This document shows, one piece after another, positions 46,292 through 56,259 of a stretch of DNA of 64,000 nt. The DNA is from Zhongshania aliphaticivorans (lineage in GTDB: Bacteria; Pseudomonadota; Gammaproteobacteria; Pseudomonadales; Spongiibacteraceae). Both the position numbers and the translations under genes were made by a program. Position 1 is the stretch's first letter. Every line of letters starts with the position of its first letter. The DNA is taken from NCBI RefSeq assembly GCF_902705875.1, contig NZ_CACSIK010000001.1:2537166-2601165 (forward strand). Direction: 5' to 3'. Under the pieces are notes generated by a model. The model was not told where the DNA came from, made no database searches, and worked only from the letters and a program-made list of their open reading frames with translations.

Positions 46292-47758
46292 ATGGCCAAC
46301 TACGCACCACTAGAGCTTTGGAATTGGATAACAAATAACCTAGCGAGTATCAGCGCTTTGCTGGCAGCCGTCTTTGCCATACTCGGCATGCTATCGGCGC
46401 TAGAAGCCATATTAAAAACCCGCACTGCCCAAGGTGCGGTAGCATGGGCCATAGTCCTTATTGGGTTTCCACCTTTATTTGTCCCTCTTTACTGGATATT
46501 TGGGCGGCGAAAATTCCGCGGCTACGCACTAGCTAAACGCAACAATCATCTACAAATTGATAAAATCGCAAATACACTACTCACTAAGCTCCCCTGTGAA
46601 ACAACGGTACAAAGCAGTAACGACCCGCGATTAATAGCCCTTGAACAGCTCACAACACTCCCCTTCTCCACCGGCAATACCTGCCAGCTACTAATCAATG
46701 GACATAGCGCCTTCAAAGAGATGTTCGCTCAAATAGATGCCGCAAAGCACTATGTATTATTAGAATTTTACATAATTCGCGACGATGAAATTGGTCATAA
46801 ACTGGCCGAATTACTGATTAAAAAAGCGCAGCAAGGTGTCTGTATCTACTGTGTTTACGACGAAATAGGTAGTCTCAAATTATCCAACCAGTATTTACAT
46901 AATTTACGTAAGAACGGCGTAAACATCCGCCCCTTTAACTCGACCAAAGGCTTGGGAAATCGCCTTCAACTCAATTTTCGCAATCATCGCAAGATTGTGG
47001 TCTGCGACGGCAACTTTGCACTTGTCGGCGGCATGAACATAGGCGATGAATACCGAGATATGCACCCTGTACTCACTCCCTGGCGAGATACCGGCATCGC
47101 CATATCCGGCCCAGCCGCCCAAGCCGTGCAACTCGCCTTTGCCGAAGACTGGTTCTGGGCCAATGAGTCCCTACCAGCATTGAACTGGCAAACGGCAGAT
47201 ACCACCAGCGCGACAAACACCTTGGTACTAGCCACCGGGCCCGCGGACAGTACCGATAGTTGCGCGCTGTACTTTTTAAATATGATCCATCAAGCCACTA
47301 AGCGACTATGGATAGTCAGCCCTTATTTTGTGCCTGACGCCCCTGTTATTCACGCCCTGCAGCTGGCCGCAATGAGAGGCATCGACGTGAGAATTATGTT
47401 ACCGGCCAAACCTGACAAGCTGCTGATTCAGCTTTCCTCTTACACCGCCATAAAAGAAACCCTCACCAGAGGCGTGCAGTTTTATTACTACCAAGAAGGC
47501 TTCTTGCATCAGAAAGTCATGTTAGTAGATGATGACATTAGTGTGGTTGGCACAGCGAATATGGACAACCGCTCATTCCGCCTCAATTTTGAGCTCTGTA
47601 TAATCAACCATAGCGTCGAGTTTGCTAGTAAGATGGAAGACATGCTCAACAACGACTTTAAAAAATGCCGCCAATTATTACCTCGCGAAGTAGCCCAGTG
47701 GTCCCTTAAGCGTCGGCTATTAAGTCGCTGCGCTTATTTATTTGCCCCTCTGCAATAA
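46292..47758 (+). CDS. cls: Cardiolipin synthase (phospholipase D family)
   Basis: A 488-residue inner-membrane enzyme that condenses two phosphatidylglycerols to cardiolipin. Two N-terminal helices (ISALLAAVFAILGMLSALEA, WAIVLIGFPPLFVPLYWIFG) precede two HKD motifs: NFRNHRKIVVCDGNFALVGG and FLHQKVMLVDDDISVVGTAN. Both end in the expected GG/GxxN region followed by aromatic residues. The length matches ClsA. The ATG at 46292 is the only suitable start. The split LetA genes begin 10 bases downstream, so all may be one envelope operon. Confidence 0.95.
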   Translation: MANYAPLELWNWITNNLASISALLAAVFAILGMLSALEAILKTRTAQGAVAWAIVLIGFPPLFVPLYWIFGRRKFRGYALAKRNNHLQIDKIANTLLTKLPCETTVQSSNDPRLIALEQLTTLPFSTGNTCQLLINGHSAFKEMFAQIDAAKHYVLLEFYIIRDDEIGHKLAELLIKKAQQGVCIYCVYDEIGSLKLSNQYLHNLRKNGVNIRPFNSTKGLGNRLQLNFRNHRKIVVCDGNFALVGGMNIGDEYRDMHPVLTPWRDTGIAISGPAAQAVQLAFAEDWFWANESLPALNWQTADTTSATNTLVLATGPADSTDSCALYFLNMIHQATKRLWIVSPYFVPDAPVIHALQLAAMRGIDVRIMLPAKPDKLLIQLSSYTAIKETLTRGVQFYYYQEGFLHQKVMLVDDDISVVGTANMDNRSFRLNFELCIINHSVEFASKMEDMLNNDFKKCRQLLPREVAQWSLKRRLLSRCAYLFAPLQ

Positions 47759-47768
47759 ATACATTCAG

Positions 47769-48398
47769 ATGACAAATCCCAGCCATATTCCACACGCGCT
47801 CACCGCCTGCCCAGACTGCGATATGCTATTGCAGACTGGGCCAGCCAGCGATCATTTAGAAGGCCGCTGCCCACGCTGTAACGCCGTACTTTGGCACACG
47901 GCAAAGCACACTGACACCGTCAGTTTTGCTGCGGCTATCAGCGGCCTCATATTGTTCTATCCTGCGGTGACGCTCCCCATCCTTAAATTCAAACTTGTCG
48001 GCCAACATGGTAGTAATTCACTGCTAGGCGGCATTCAACGAATGTGGTTGGAAAGTGAACAGCTGCTAGCCGCTCTTATCCTGCTCTGTACGCTTGTTGC
48101 GCCGCTCGCCCATCTGGTGCTAACCGCAGTGGTTTGTTTTAGTATTCGCTTGAATCATTACCCACGTCATTTCCCCCAATTGCTCAAATATAAATGCTGG
48201 ATGCAGAGCTGGAGCATGCTTGAGGTTTATACCATTGGCATCATAGTGGCATACGTAAAAGTTATGCACGACGGTGAAGTGGCGGTTGCAAGTGGCACCT
48301 ACAGCCTAAGTGCACTGTTAATTTGCATCATCTTATGCAGCCAGTATTTTCACGAAGAGCAAGCTTGGCAACACTGGGAGAGCAATAGGCCCAAATGA
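47769..48398 (+). CDS. PqiA/LetA N-terminal half protein
   Basis: A 209-residue membrane protein equal to one half of PqiA/LetA. A zinc-ribbon-like start (TACPDCDMLL then GRCPRCNAVLW) is followed by four helices, including VSFAAAISGLILFYPAVTLP and LLAALILLCTLVAPLAHLVL. In E. coli LetA one polypeptide carries two such units; here the second unit is a separate gene overlapping by 4 bases. The ATG at 47769 is preferred over a TTG at 47742 that lies inside cls. The pair would feed the MCE tunnel protein encoded next. Confidence 0.88.
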   Translation: MTNPSHIPHALTACPDCDMLLQTGPASDHLEGRCPRCNAVLWHTAKHTDTVSFAAAISGLILFYPAVTLPILKFKLVGQHGSNSLLGGIQRMWLESEQLLAALILLCTLVAPLAHLVLTAVVCFSIRLNHYPRHFPQLLKYKCWMQSWSMLEVYTIGIIVAYVKVMHDGEVAVASGTYSLSALLICIILCSQYFHEEQAWQHWESNRPK

Positions 48399-49015
48399 CA
48401 ATCAGTGCGAAACAACAGGGCATCGCTCGCTGCACAGAGTGCGGTAAACTCAGCCACCTTCCCAAACTCAAGCCTAATGACAAGGCGACTTGCCCTCGCT
48501 GCAATACCGCACTGAGTTTCCGCAAACCACATAGTCTGCAACGAAGTTGGGCTTTCACCATTGCCGCGATTGCACTATTAGTGCCTGCAAATATCCTCCC
48601 TATTCTGACTATCATTAGCTTTGGACAAGGCGATCCAGACACCATAATGTCTGGCGTCGTAACCCTCTGGGAAGCAGAGCTTCAAGCCATCGCCATTGTT
48701 GTTTTTATTGCCAGTATTGCGGTTCCTGTATTGAAGCTAATTATTTTAATTATTTTAATGCTTGTTGTTCAGCTCCACTTACCGTTGAGCCGACAACAAT
48801 GCACGGTACTTTACCGGTTTATTCATTTTATTGGCCGCTGGTCCATGCTGGACTTGTTTATGATTTCAATCTTAGTCACGCTAGTACACCTTGGTAATAT
48901 CGCCACAGTAGAAAGTGGCCCAGCCGCCACCGCCTTCGCTGCCGTTGTGGTACTCACCTTATTGGCCGCCAATAATTTTGACCCGCGCTTATTATGGGAT
49001 TTAGACAATGACTGA
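48395..49015 (+). CDS. PqiA/LetA C-terminal half protein
   Basis: A 206-residue protein paralogous to the previous one. It has the second zinc-ribbon-like motif (RCTECGKLSHL then TCPRCNTAL) and four helices, with the conserved FVPANILPIL-type segment appearing as LVPANILPILTIISFGQ and FIHFIGRWSMLDLFMISILV. ATGA overlaps the preceding stop, and its own stop overlaps the MCE gene start, so the three genes are translationally coupled. It likely forms the inner-membrane part of a lipid transport machine. Confidence 0.9.
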   Translation: MTISAKQQGIARCTECGKLSHLPKLKPNDKATCPRCNTALSFRKPHSLQRSWAFTIAAIALLVPANILPILTIISFGQGDPDTIMSGVVTLWEAELQAIAIVVFIASIAVPVLKLIILIILMLVVQLHLPLSRQQCTVLYRFIHFIGRWSMLDLFMISILVTLVHLGNIATVESGPAATAFAAVVVLTLLAANNFDPRLLWDLDND

Positions 49016-51329
49016 TCGCAACATTTCGTCTGCTGTACTTACTCCAAAGCGCGGACTTTCAGCAATTTGGCTACTGCCATTCATCGCACTTGGCATCGCA
49101 GCATGGCTTATGTATCAAAGCCTTAACGATAGTGGCCTAAGCGTCACCGTTGCATTTAATAATGGCAGCGGCATAACGGTGGGTAAAACACCGGTTATTT
49201 ATCAAGGGATCAACGTTGGCCAAGTACAAGGACTGCAACTCGACAATGACCTCGAAGGCGTTACCGCCACGCTAGAGCTATCCCAGCAAATTGAGCCACT
49301 CATTAAAGAAAATACTGAGTTCTGGCTGGTAAAACCCCAAATCTCGCTTTCTGGTGTATCAGGTCTAGATACTTTAGTTGCGGGTAACTACATCAGTTTC
49401 ACTCCCGGTGAAGGCCAAGCCGCTCAACATTTCACCGCACTCAACTCACCTCCAACTCAAACCAACAATTTACCGGGTTTGCGTTTAACGCTAAACGCAG
49501 ACGAACTGGGTTCACTGTCTGTCGGCGCTCCGGTGTTGTATCAGCAAATTGATGTCGGCGACATCGAGGGTTACCAACTCAGTGACAACGGTATAGACAT
49601 TAATATTCGAATAGACCCACAATACAGTCACTTAATCAATGATAGCTCTCGCTTTTGGGTACAAAGCGGTCTAAAAATCAATGCCGGACTACAGGGGATA
49701 GATATTGAAACGGGGTCGATGGCAAGTTTACTCGCTGGGGGAGTTGCCTTCGACACCCCATCGCAAACCGACTCGGAAACCAGCAATAACACCCAGTTCA
49801 AATTACATAAAAATCAAAACCGCGCCAAAGGCGGCAAAAACATTACTGTGTATTTTCGCAATCCCAGCGGTTTAAATACCGGTAGTCACGTCAAGCTCTT
49901 GGGTATGAAAATTGGCACTGTAGAAAACTTACAGTTTATTGACGACAACCCCAATCTCGGCGCCAAAGTAAACATTGCGGTCTCCTCACCACATCATCGT
50001 TACTTAAACGAAGACAGCCAATTCTGGCTGGTTAAACCCGAGGTTTCCAGCAGCGGGGTTAGCGGCTTGGATGCGTTAATCGGCGGCCCTTACATCAATG
50101 TACAAATTGAAGGGAAAGGCGGAACCATTCCCGAACAATACACAGCGCTGGTCACTCCCCCAGAAACCAAAGTGAAACAGCCCGGCCTGCGCCTGAGACT
50201 TCGCAGTGATGACCTAAGCTCTGTCAGTATCGGCAGTAAAATTTATTACCGTAAAATAGCCGTGGGCCAAGTTGAATCAGTGGATTTAGACAAAGACGGC
50301 GTCAATATCGACATCTTTATCCACGAGCGTTACGCCAAACTCGTTCACAGAGAATCTCAATTCTGGAATGCCAGTGGCCTAAGCATAACCGGCGGTTTAA
50401 GTGGACTAGACATTCAAGCTGATTCACTTGCCACTATTGTCGCAGGTGGAATCGCTTTTCATACCCCGCAAGTGAATAAACCTCAGCTCGCTTGGGAGGG
50501 CTTGAGCTTCACGCTATACCCTGACTATCAGAGCACTTACGCGGAAAAAGGTCGTGACATTAGCTTGTATTTTGCTAGCGGCAGCAATATAAGCAAAGGC
50601 ACAGAAATAAAATATCAGGGGATAAAAGTCGGAGAAGTAATCGCCGTAGAACTGGATAACGACATGAGTCGCGTCAAAGTTAGCGCCCGCCTAGCCCCTT
50701 CTGCCAAACAACTGGCGCGTACCGGCAGCCAATTTTGGCTAGTAAAACCACAGCTCGGTCTCATCGGAACCCGCAATTTAGAAACCTTGGTAACGGGTAG
50801 CTACATTAGTGTTCGCCCCGGTTATGGCCGCAACACCAATGAGTTTGTCGCCCTTAATAAGCCGCCGCCATTAAGCAAGCCAAGTGATGGCCTGAATTTA
50901 ATTTTGACAGCCAGCCAGCGTGGCTCAATTAAAGAAGGTGTAAAAGTATTCTATCGCGACATCCCCGTCGGAGAAGTCTTTGGTTATGAGCTAGCCGAAG
51001 ACGCCAGCCAAACCCTCATTCACATAAATATTGAACCCCGTTACGCCACCTTAGTTAGGGATAATAGTCAGTTCTGGAACTCCAGTGGCATTGCTGTCAA
51101 ATTCGGTCTATTTAGCGGCGCAACCATACGGAGTAAATCTGTTGAGTCGCTCTTAGAAGGAGGAATCGCATTTGCAACGCCCGATGGCGAAGAACTTGGT
51201 CCTCTAGCCAAGGTCGGAAAAAACTTCAAACTTCATCAATCAGTTGACCCTAGCTGGCTAGAATGGACGCCGCGTATCACACTGCCCCATGAAGTTGACA
51301 AAGGTGAGAACTGGATACGAACTGATTAA
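49008..51329 (+). CDS. Six-MCE-domain intermembrane lipid transport protein (PqiB/LetB-like)
   Basis: A 773-residue periplasm-spanning protein. One N-terminal membrane helix (IWLLPFIALGIAAWLMYQS) anchors it. Six MCE repeats can be counted from the recurring strand GxxVxYxGIxVGxV: VIYQGINVGQVQGLQ, VLYQQIDVGDIEGYQ, VKLLGMKIGTVENLQ, IYYRKIAVGQVESVD, IKYQGIKVGEVIAVE and VFYRDIPVGEVFGYE. E. coli PqiB has three and LetB seven, so this is an intermediate form. Such proteins stack rings into a hydrophobic tunnel between the membranes. It overlaps the LetA-like gene before it. Confidence 0.93.
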   Translation: MTDRNISSAVLTPKRGLSAIWLLPFIALGIAAWLMYQSLNDSGLSVTVAFNNGSGITVGKTPVIYQGINVGQVQGLQLDNDLEGVTATLELSQQIEPLIKENTEFWLVKPQISLSGVSGLDTLVAGNYISFTPGEGQAAQHFTALNSPPTQTNNLPGLRLTLNADELGSLSVGAPVLYQQIDVGDIEGYQLSDNGIDINIRIDPQYSHLINDSSRFWVQSGLKINAGLQGIDIETGSMASLLAGGVAFDTPSQTDSETSNNTQFKLHKNQNRAKGGKNITVYFRNPSGLNTGSHVKLLGMKIGTVENLQFIDDNPNLGAKVNIAVSSPHHRYLNEDSQFWLVKPEVSSSGVSGLDALIGGPYINVQIEGKGGTIPEQYTALVTPPETKVKQPGLRLRLRSDDLSSVSIGSKIYYRKIAVGQVESVDLDKDGVNIDIFIHERYAKLVHRESQFWNASGLSITGGLSGLDIQADSLATIVAGGIAFHTPQVNKPQLAWEGLSFTLYPDYQSTYAEKGRDISLYFASGSNISKGTEIKYQGIKVGEVIAVELDNDMSRVKVSARLAPSAKQLARTGSQFWLVKPQLGLIGTRNLETLVTGSYISVRPGYGRNTNEFVALNKPPPLSKPSDGLNLILTASQRGSIKEGVKVFYRDIPVGEVFGYELAEDASQTLIHINIEPRYATLVRDNSQFWNSSGIAVKFGLFSGATIRSKSVESLLEGGIAFATPDGEELGPLAKVGKNFKLHQSVDPSWLEWTPRITLPHEVDKGENWIRTD

Positions 51330-51386
51330 CAAGTTTTCACAACATCGCCACACAGATAACGATACAATAAGCACACTTTGACACCC

Positions 51387-51410
51387 TGTGCACACTACAT
51401 TGTGTGCACA
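51387..51410. promoter_or_regulatory. Palindromic operator-like site before the RND efflux genes
   Basis: TGTGCACAC (51387-51395) and GTGTGCACA (51402-51410) form a perfect 9-bp inverted repeat with a 6-base spacer. A TTGACA at 51378-51383 sits just upstream, so the palindrome would cover the promoter of the adaptor gene. The size and symmetry fit a TetR-type repressor site; no such regulator gene is in the window. Confidence 0.6.
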
Positions 51411-51467
51411 CCGCTGTGATCAGCAGCGTAAAACTGAAGGGTGCCGTCACAAAATTGAGACGCTAGT

Positions 51468-52691
51468 GTGCTGAATACATCAAAACAAACCTTACTATCT
51501 GCTGCGGTAATCGTTGCAGCCCTCGTGATTGCCGTCATTTTTTTCATCTTAAAGCCACCTCCAGAAACCGTCACCGTCATTCCCCCAACACTAAGCATCG
51601 ACGTCGCCATTGCTGAAAAACAATCGCTATCCATCGCCGTAAATTCTCAAGGTACTGTACAGCCCCGAACTCAAACGGCCTTAATTACCGAAGTGTCAGG
51701 TAAAATCATGCAGGTCGCGCCACAATTTCAAAGTGGCGGCCTGGTCGACAAAGGTGAATTATTATTAAGAATTGACCCTCGCAACTATAAAGTTGAGGTG
51801 ACCCGAGCTGAGGCCAATGTCGCCACTGCGTTTAGCAACCTTATCCAAGAAAAAGGTCGCGCCGCTGTAGCCAAACAGGATTTGGAAAAATATCCTCGCA
51901 ATTACGCTAGCAAGGAAGCACGTTACCTCTCATTGCGCCTTCCACAATTAAAAGAAGCGCAGGCGCGATTGGACTCAGCCAAAGCTGACCTTACCCATGC
52001 CAAAAACAATTTAGCCCGCACAATCATACGCGCGCCCTACAAGGGCATTATTAAAACACGCAATGTGGACCTCGGTCAGTTTGTCAGCGCAGGTAGCCAG
52101 CTAGGGCATATATTTGCCGTAGATTTTGCTGAAGTGCGGCTTCCCATTCCCGCTGACCGCCTCGCTTATTTAGCCCTACCAGAGAGCGGTAGCAATGATT
52201 CCCTCCCTGCAGTGGCTTTAGAAAATGAATTGTCGCGTAAATGGTACGGGAATATTGTCCGTACCGAAGGAGTGCTTGATGAGCGTAGCAGAGTACTATT
52301 TGCCATTGCCAAAATAGATGACCCCTATGGTTTAGAAAATGGTGGCGAGCCTTTGATGATGGGCAGCTTTGTACAAGCAGAAATCAGTGGTAAAAAAATT
52401 GATGATTTAATCGCTATTCCCCGATACATCTTACGCACCGGCAATAAAGTTTGGGTATTGGATGACGAGCAGCGCCTTCGAAACCGAGATCTTAAAATAC
52501 TCCATACCGAAGGTAAGCTCGTTTATGTTTACGACGGTCTAAATGACGGCGACACAATCTGCTTATCAACTATTCCTAACGCCATTCCCGGCACCAAGGT
52601 AAAAATAAACAACACCAGCAAAACCAGCTCATTGTTAAATACAATCTCCGGCCAAGCAGCCGCTGCGGACACTAAGGCCGACAAGCTATGA
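51468..52691 (+). CDS. RND efflux periplasmic adaptor (membrane fusion protein)
   Basis: A 407-residue membrane fusion protein. One N-terminal helix (LLSAAVIVAALVIAVIFFIL) anchors it; the lipoyl/barrel-sandwich halves are SVAVNSQGTVQPRTQT-like here (AVNSQGTVQPRTQTALITEV) and NNLARTIIRAPYKGIIKTRN, with a coiled-coil hairpin between them (residues ~115-190). The C-terminus is variable and Ser/Ala-rich. It links the inner-membrane pump to an outer-membrane factor, which is not encoded nearby. The start is GTG at 51468. Its stop overlaps the permease ATG. Confidence 0.93.
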   Translation: MLNTSKQTLLSAAVIVAALVIAVIFFILKPPPETVTVIPPTLSIDVAIAEKQSLSIAVNSQGTVQPRTQTALITEVSGKIMQVAPQFQSGGLVDKGELLLRIDPRNYKVEVTRAEANVATAFSNLIQEKGRAAVAKQDLEKYPRNYASKEARYLSLRLPQLKEAQARLDSAKADLTHAKNNLARTIIRAPYKGIIKTRNVDLGQFVSAGSQLGHIFAVDFAEVRLPIPADRLAYLALPESGSNDSLPAVALENELSRKWYGNIVRTEGVLDERSRVLFAIAKIDDPYGLENGGEPLMMGSFVQAEISGKKIDDLIAIPRYILRTGNKVWVLDDEQRLRNRDLKILHTEGKLVYVYDGLNDGDTICLSTIPNAIPGTKVKINNTSKTSSLLNTISGQAAAADTKADKL

Positions 52692-55600
52692 GCACCTTGC
52701 CAGAGTTTGACACCCAAAAAGGGGTTATTCCGTGGTTTGCGCGCAACTCAGTGGCCTCCAATCTCTTAATGATCGTGATCATTGGTATCGGCTTGGCGAC
52801 TGTTTTTAATATTCAGCGCACCATACAACCCGATTTCGAAATTAATATTATTAGCGTATTGGTTCCCTATCCGGGCGCAACACCCGATGAAGTAGAAACC
52901 GGTGTCATACTCAAAATTGAAGAAGCGCTGAAAGACATAGAATCAATAGAAAGTCTTGAATCAACTGCTGATGAATCGCTAGCAACATTAAGGGCTGAAG
53001 TTTACGAGGGCTATGACACTCTCGCTGTCATGGACGAAATTAAAAGTGCAATTGATGGCATTGTTAGTTTTCCCGAGCAGGCCGAGCGTCCCATCGTTAA
53101 TCGCGTTGAATTCAATAACCATGCCTTAAATGTACAGCTCTACGGAGACATTGATGAGCGCGGTTTAAAAGAGCTTGCGGAACAAGTTAAACAAGAACTC
53201 ACCCTTGACGAAAATATCGCCTACGTTCAAATTAACGGCGCACGCGATTTTGAGATAAGTATTGAGGTACCAGAAAACACCTTACTTCAATACGGCTTAA
53301 CACTAACAGAAGTGGCTGAAGCTATTCGTCGCTCCTCGTTAGATTCACCCGGTGGCTCAATCAAAACCGTCAATGGCGATATATTGCTTCGCACCCGTGG
53401 CCAAGCTCGCAGCCAACACGAGTTTGAACGTGTGGTGCTTATCACCTATCCCGATGGTACCCGCCTAACGCTTGGCGACATTGCCACCATCAATGATGGT
53501 TTTGTAGAGGAAGACGGCTTCTCATTCTTCAATAGTCAAAACAGTATTGGTCTACAAGTTTTTGCTGTTGGCAAACAAGATTTAATCGACGTTGCTAACG
53601 CAGCAAAAAAATATGTAGAAAAAAAGCGTAACGACCTTCCTGAAGGCGTAAAAATAACCACCTGGGCCGACATCACGTTTTATCTTGAAGGCCGAATCAA
53701 TATGATGCTGGAAAACCTTGGCATGGGTGCACTATTGGTTTTCATTGTGCTGGGTATGTTTCTCAATATAAAACTCGCATTTTGGGTCATGGTTGGCTTA
53801 CCCATCTGCTTTCTTGGCACCTTAGCAATGATGCCCATTGTGGGTATTAGCTTAAATATGCTGAGTTTATTCGGGTTTATTTTAGTTCTGGGGATCGTCG
53901 TCGATGATGCCATTATCATTGGCGAAAGTGCCTATGCCGAAGCCGAATCCAAAGGTCACTCCATTGATACTGTTATTACCGGCGCACTTCGAGTAGCCAC
54001 ACCCGCAACATTTGGCGTGTTAACAACGATCATGGCCTTTTCACCCACGCTGTTTACCGAAGGTGCATTTTCACCTTTCCCTGAGGCCATCGGCTGGGTT
54101 GTCATTCTTTGTTTAGTATTTTCACTCATTGAATCAAAGTGGATTTTACCGTCTCACCTCGCTCACAGTACGCCTGGCACCTCAGGAATTTGGCTAGAAA
54201 TTGATAAAATCCCGCGTTACTTCAACAGTAAACTTAATTATTTTATCGAGCAGCACTACCGCCCATTTATTCATAAAGCGATAGCCAATCGCTACCTCAC
54301 CGGCTCTATTTTTAGCGCCCTACTAATTATTACCTTTGGTTTGATTGCTGGTGGCATTGTTCGTTTTGTCATGATTCCAGAAGTCCCTTCTGATTTTATA
54401 AAAGCCAATTTAGAAATGGTAGAAGGCACACCAGAAGCCCAAACTCGCCAAGCGTATAAAATCATGGACGAGGCCTTACAGAAAGTTGATGCCGACTATA
54501 AAAGCGCTCACGCCAATGCGGCCAACAGAGGCCTTGTTAACCATGTACAAGCATTTGGCACCTCTGGGCGAAACATTACCTTCATGGTCGAACTCACCAA
54601 AAATGAACAACGTGATATTGATGGTAACGAGATCGCCCGCCGTTGGCGCAATGAAATAGACGACATTCCTGGCACCAAAATACTCTCAGTCAGCAGTGCC
54701 GACCAAACCTCAGGCCCAGCCATTTCATTCAAGCTCAGCAGCAACTCAAACACTGAACTAGAAGCTGCCGCAAAAGACATGGAAGAAGCCTTAAGCCATT
54801 ACAAAGGCGTATTCGATATTCGCAATGGCGCCAGCGCCATTCAAGATGAAATTGTCCTTGATATAAAACCCAGCGCAGAAGTATTAGGCATATCCTCAGC
54901 GGCATTGGGACGCCAGCTCAGGGATGCCTTCTACGGCGCAGAAGCCCAGCGGGTGCAACGTGGCAATGACGAAATTAAAGTGATGGTTCGCTACCCTCGT
55001 GAAGAACGAGAGGCCATTTCAGATTTACAAAATATGTATATACGCTCTTCTGACAATGCCTACGTCCCTTTAAGCAGTGTTGCAAATATGAGCATTGAGC
55101 CTGGGTTTAGCCAACGCAAGCGCATTGATGGTGAACGATCTATTACCGTTACCGCCCAAGTCGACAAGGAATTTACCGCGCCAGACAAAGTCACCTCCGA
55201 CATCATGAAAACCCTGGTGGGCGATATCTTCGCCAACAAATATCCATCAGTCATTGTTCAACTAAGCGGCGAGAGCGAAGAGAGTGGCATTCTCATGAAA
55301 AGTCTCGCCATAGGCTTTGTACTGGCCTTATTTGGTATTTACGCATTACTAGCTATTCCGCTGCGTTCTTATTTGCAGCCCTTCATTATTATGGGGGTTA
55401 TACCCTTTGGTATTATCGGCGCCGTTGTAGGTCATATCCTGTTAAATATGTCGTTTAGTATGATGTCATTCTTTGGGGTAATTGCACTTTCGGGAGTTGT
55501 GGTTAACGACAGCCTGATCATGGTTGATTTCATTAACTCCGCTATCGCTCGCGGCGAACGCTTGCTAGACGCCGTAATCGATTCAGGTTGCCTGCGGTTT

Positions 55601-55837
55601 AGAGCAATACTACTCACTTCGCTGACCACCTTTTTTGGTTTATTACCAATGCTCTTAGAAAGCAGCGTACAAGCTCAATTTGTTATTCCCATGGCGGTAT
55701 CCTTAGGGTTCGGAATTATTTTTGCCACCGTCATTACTTTGATCTTAATTCCTTGCCTGTACATCGTATTAGATGATTTTAAGGGTCTTGCCAGCGCTCA
55801 AAAAAACACCAGTTTAATCGAAGAAAATAGTCATTAA
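52688..55837 (+). CDS. RND efflux permease (AcrB/HAE1-type)
   Basis: A 1049-residue RND pump with two 6-helix halves and two large periplasmic loops. Recognisable parts are NSVASNLLMIVIIGIGLATV at the start, VPYPGATPDEVE in the first loop, GFILVLGIVVDDAIIIGES with the proton-relay aspartates in TM4 and FGVIALSGVVVNDSLIMVDF in TM10. It belongs to the shorter HAE1 branch often found without its own outer-membrane factor. The ATG overlaps the adaptor stop (ATGA), indicating tight coupling. Its stop overlaps that of the convergent kinase gene by 4 bases. Substrate is unknown. Confidence 0.95.
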   Translation: MSTLPEFDTQKGVIPWFARNSVASNLLMIVIIGIGLATVFNIQRTIQPDFEINIISVLVPYPGATPDEVETGVILKIEEALKDIESIESLESTADESLATLRAEVYEGYDTLAVMDEIKSAIDGIVSFPEQAERPIVNRVEFNNHALNVQLYGDIDERGLKELAEQVKQELTLDENIAYVQINGARDFEISIEVPENTLLQYGLTLTEVAEAIRRSSLDSPGGSIKTVNGDILLRTRGQARSQHEFERVVLITYPDGTRLTLGDIATINDGFVEEDGFSFFNSQNSIGLQVFAVGKQDLIDVANAAKKYVEKKRNDLPEGVKITTWADITFYLEGRINMMLENLGMGALLVFIVLGMFLNIKLAFWVMVGLPICFLGTLAMMPIVGISLNMLSLFGFILVLGIVVDDAIIIGESAYAEAESKGHSIDTVITGALRVATPATFGVLTTIMAFSPTLFTEGAFSPFPEAIGWVVILCLVFSLIESKWILPSHLAHSTPGTSGIWLEIDKIPRYFNSKLNYFIEQHYRPFIHKAIANRYLTGSIFSALLIITFGLIAGGIVRFVMIPEVPSDFIKANLEMVEGTPEAQTRQAYKIMDEALQKVDADYKSAHANAANRGLVNHVQAFGTSGRNITFMVELTKNEQRDIDGNEIARRWRNEIDDIPGTKILSVSSADQTSGPAISFKLSSNSNTELEAAAKDMEEALSHYKGVFDIRNGASAIQDEIVLDIKPSAEVLGISSAALGRQLRDAFYGAEAQRVQRGNDEIKVMVRYPREEREAISDLQNMYIRSSDNAYVPLSSVANMSIEPGFSQRKRIDGERSITVTAQVDKEFTAPDKVTSDIMKTLVGDIFANKYPSVIVQLSGESEESGILMKSLAIGFVLALFGIYALLAIPLRSYLQPFIIMGVIPFGIIGAVVGHILLNMSFSMMSFFGVIALSGVVVNDSLIMVDFINSAIARGERLLDAVIDSGCLRFRAILLTSLTTFFGLLPMLLESSVQAQFVIPMAVSLGFGIIFATVITLILIPCLYIVLDDFKGLASAQKNTSLIEENSH

Positions 55838-56217
55838 GGCCAAAACACCCACAGAGCAACCATCAGCGCAAACGTCGCCGCAATTAACACTGCGGCGGCG
55901 GCAACATCTTTAGCTTTTGCCACCAGTTCATTGGTTTCCGGTACCGCAGCATCAGCCACATATTCCAGCGCCGTATTCAGTGCCTCAGTTATCCACACCA
56001 GCGATATTGCAAGAAAAACCCATAACCATTCAAACGATTTCAGCCCCGTTAATAAGCCCAAGGCAAGCACAGATAATGTTGCCACCAAATGTATGCGGGC
56101 ATTATGTTGATCGATGATCATCGTCATCAAACCATAAAAAGCATAGCGAAAACTGCTAAGTCGCGCCTGTATCGAAAAGCCCTGATCACGTCGCCGACGT
56201 TCTGTTTTATGCTGCAT
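55834..56217 (-). CDS. dgkA: Diacylglycerol kinase / undecaprenol kinase
   Basis: A 127-residue three-helix membrane kinase. The DgkA signature ITEALNTALEYVADAA contains the catalytic Glu and Asn; NELVAKAKDVAAAAVLIAAT is the third helix with the conserved Lys-Asp. In many proteobacteria this protein recycles diacylglycerol or undecaprenol by ATP-dependent phosphorylation. It is convergent with the RND permease gene with a 4-base overlap of stop codons, and divergent from glpE with a 42-base gap, which must contain both promoters. Confidence 0.94.
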   Translation of the reverse strand: MQHKTERRRRDQGFSIQARLSSFRYAFYGLMTMIIDQHNARIHLVATLSVLALGLLTGLKSFEWLWVFLAISLVWITEALNTALEYVADAAVPETNELVAKAKDVAAAAVLIAATFALMVALWVFWP

Positions 56218-56259
56218 CGCGGTACCATATGCCCTTTGCTGTCATCTAAAAGGTTTATC

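Noticed and set aside
56089..56259. Upstream extension of glpE
   Set aside because: The 57 extra residues overlap dgkA antisense; the ATG at 56260 has a ribosome binding site and the normal GlpE start.
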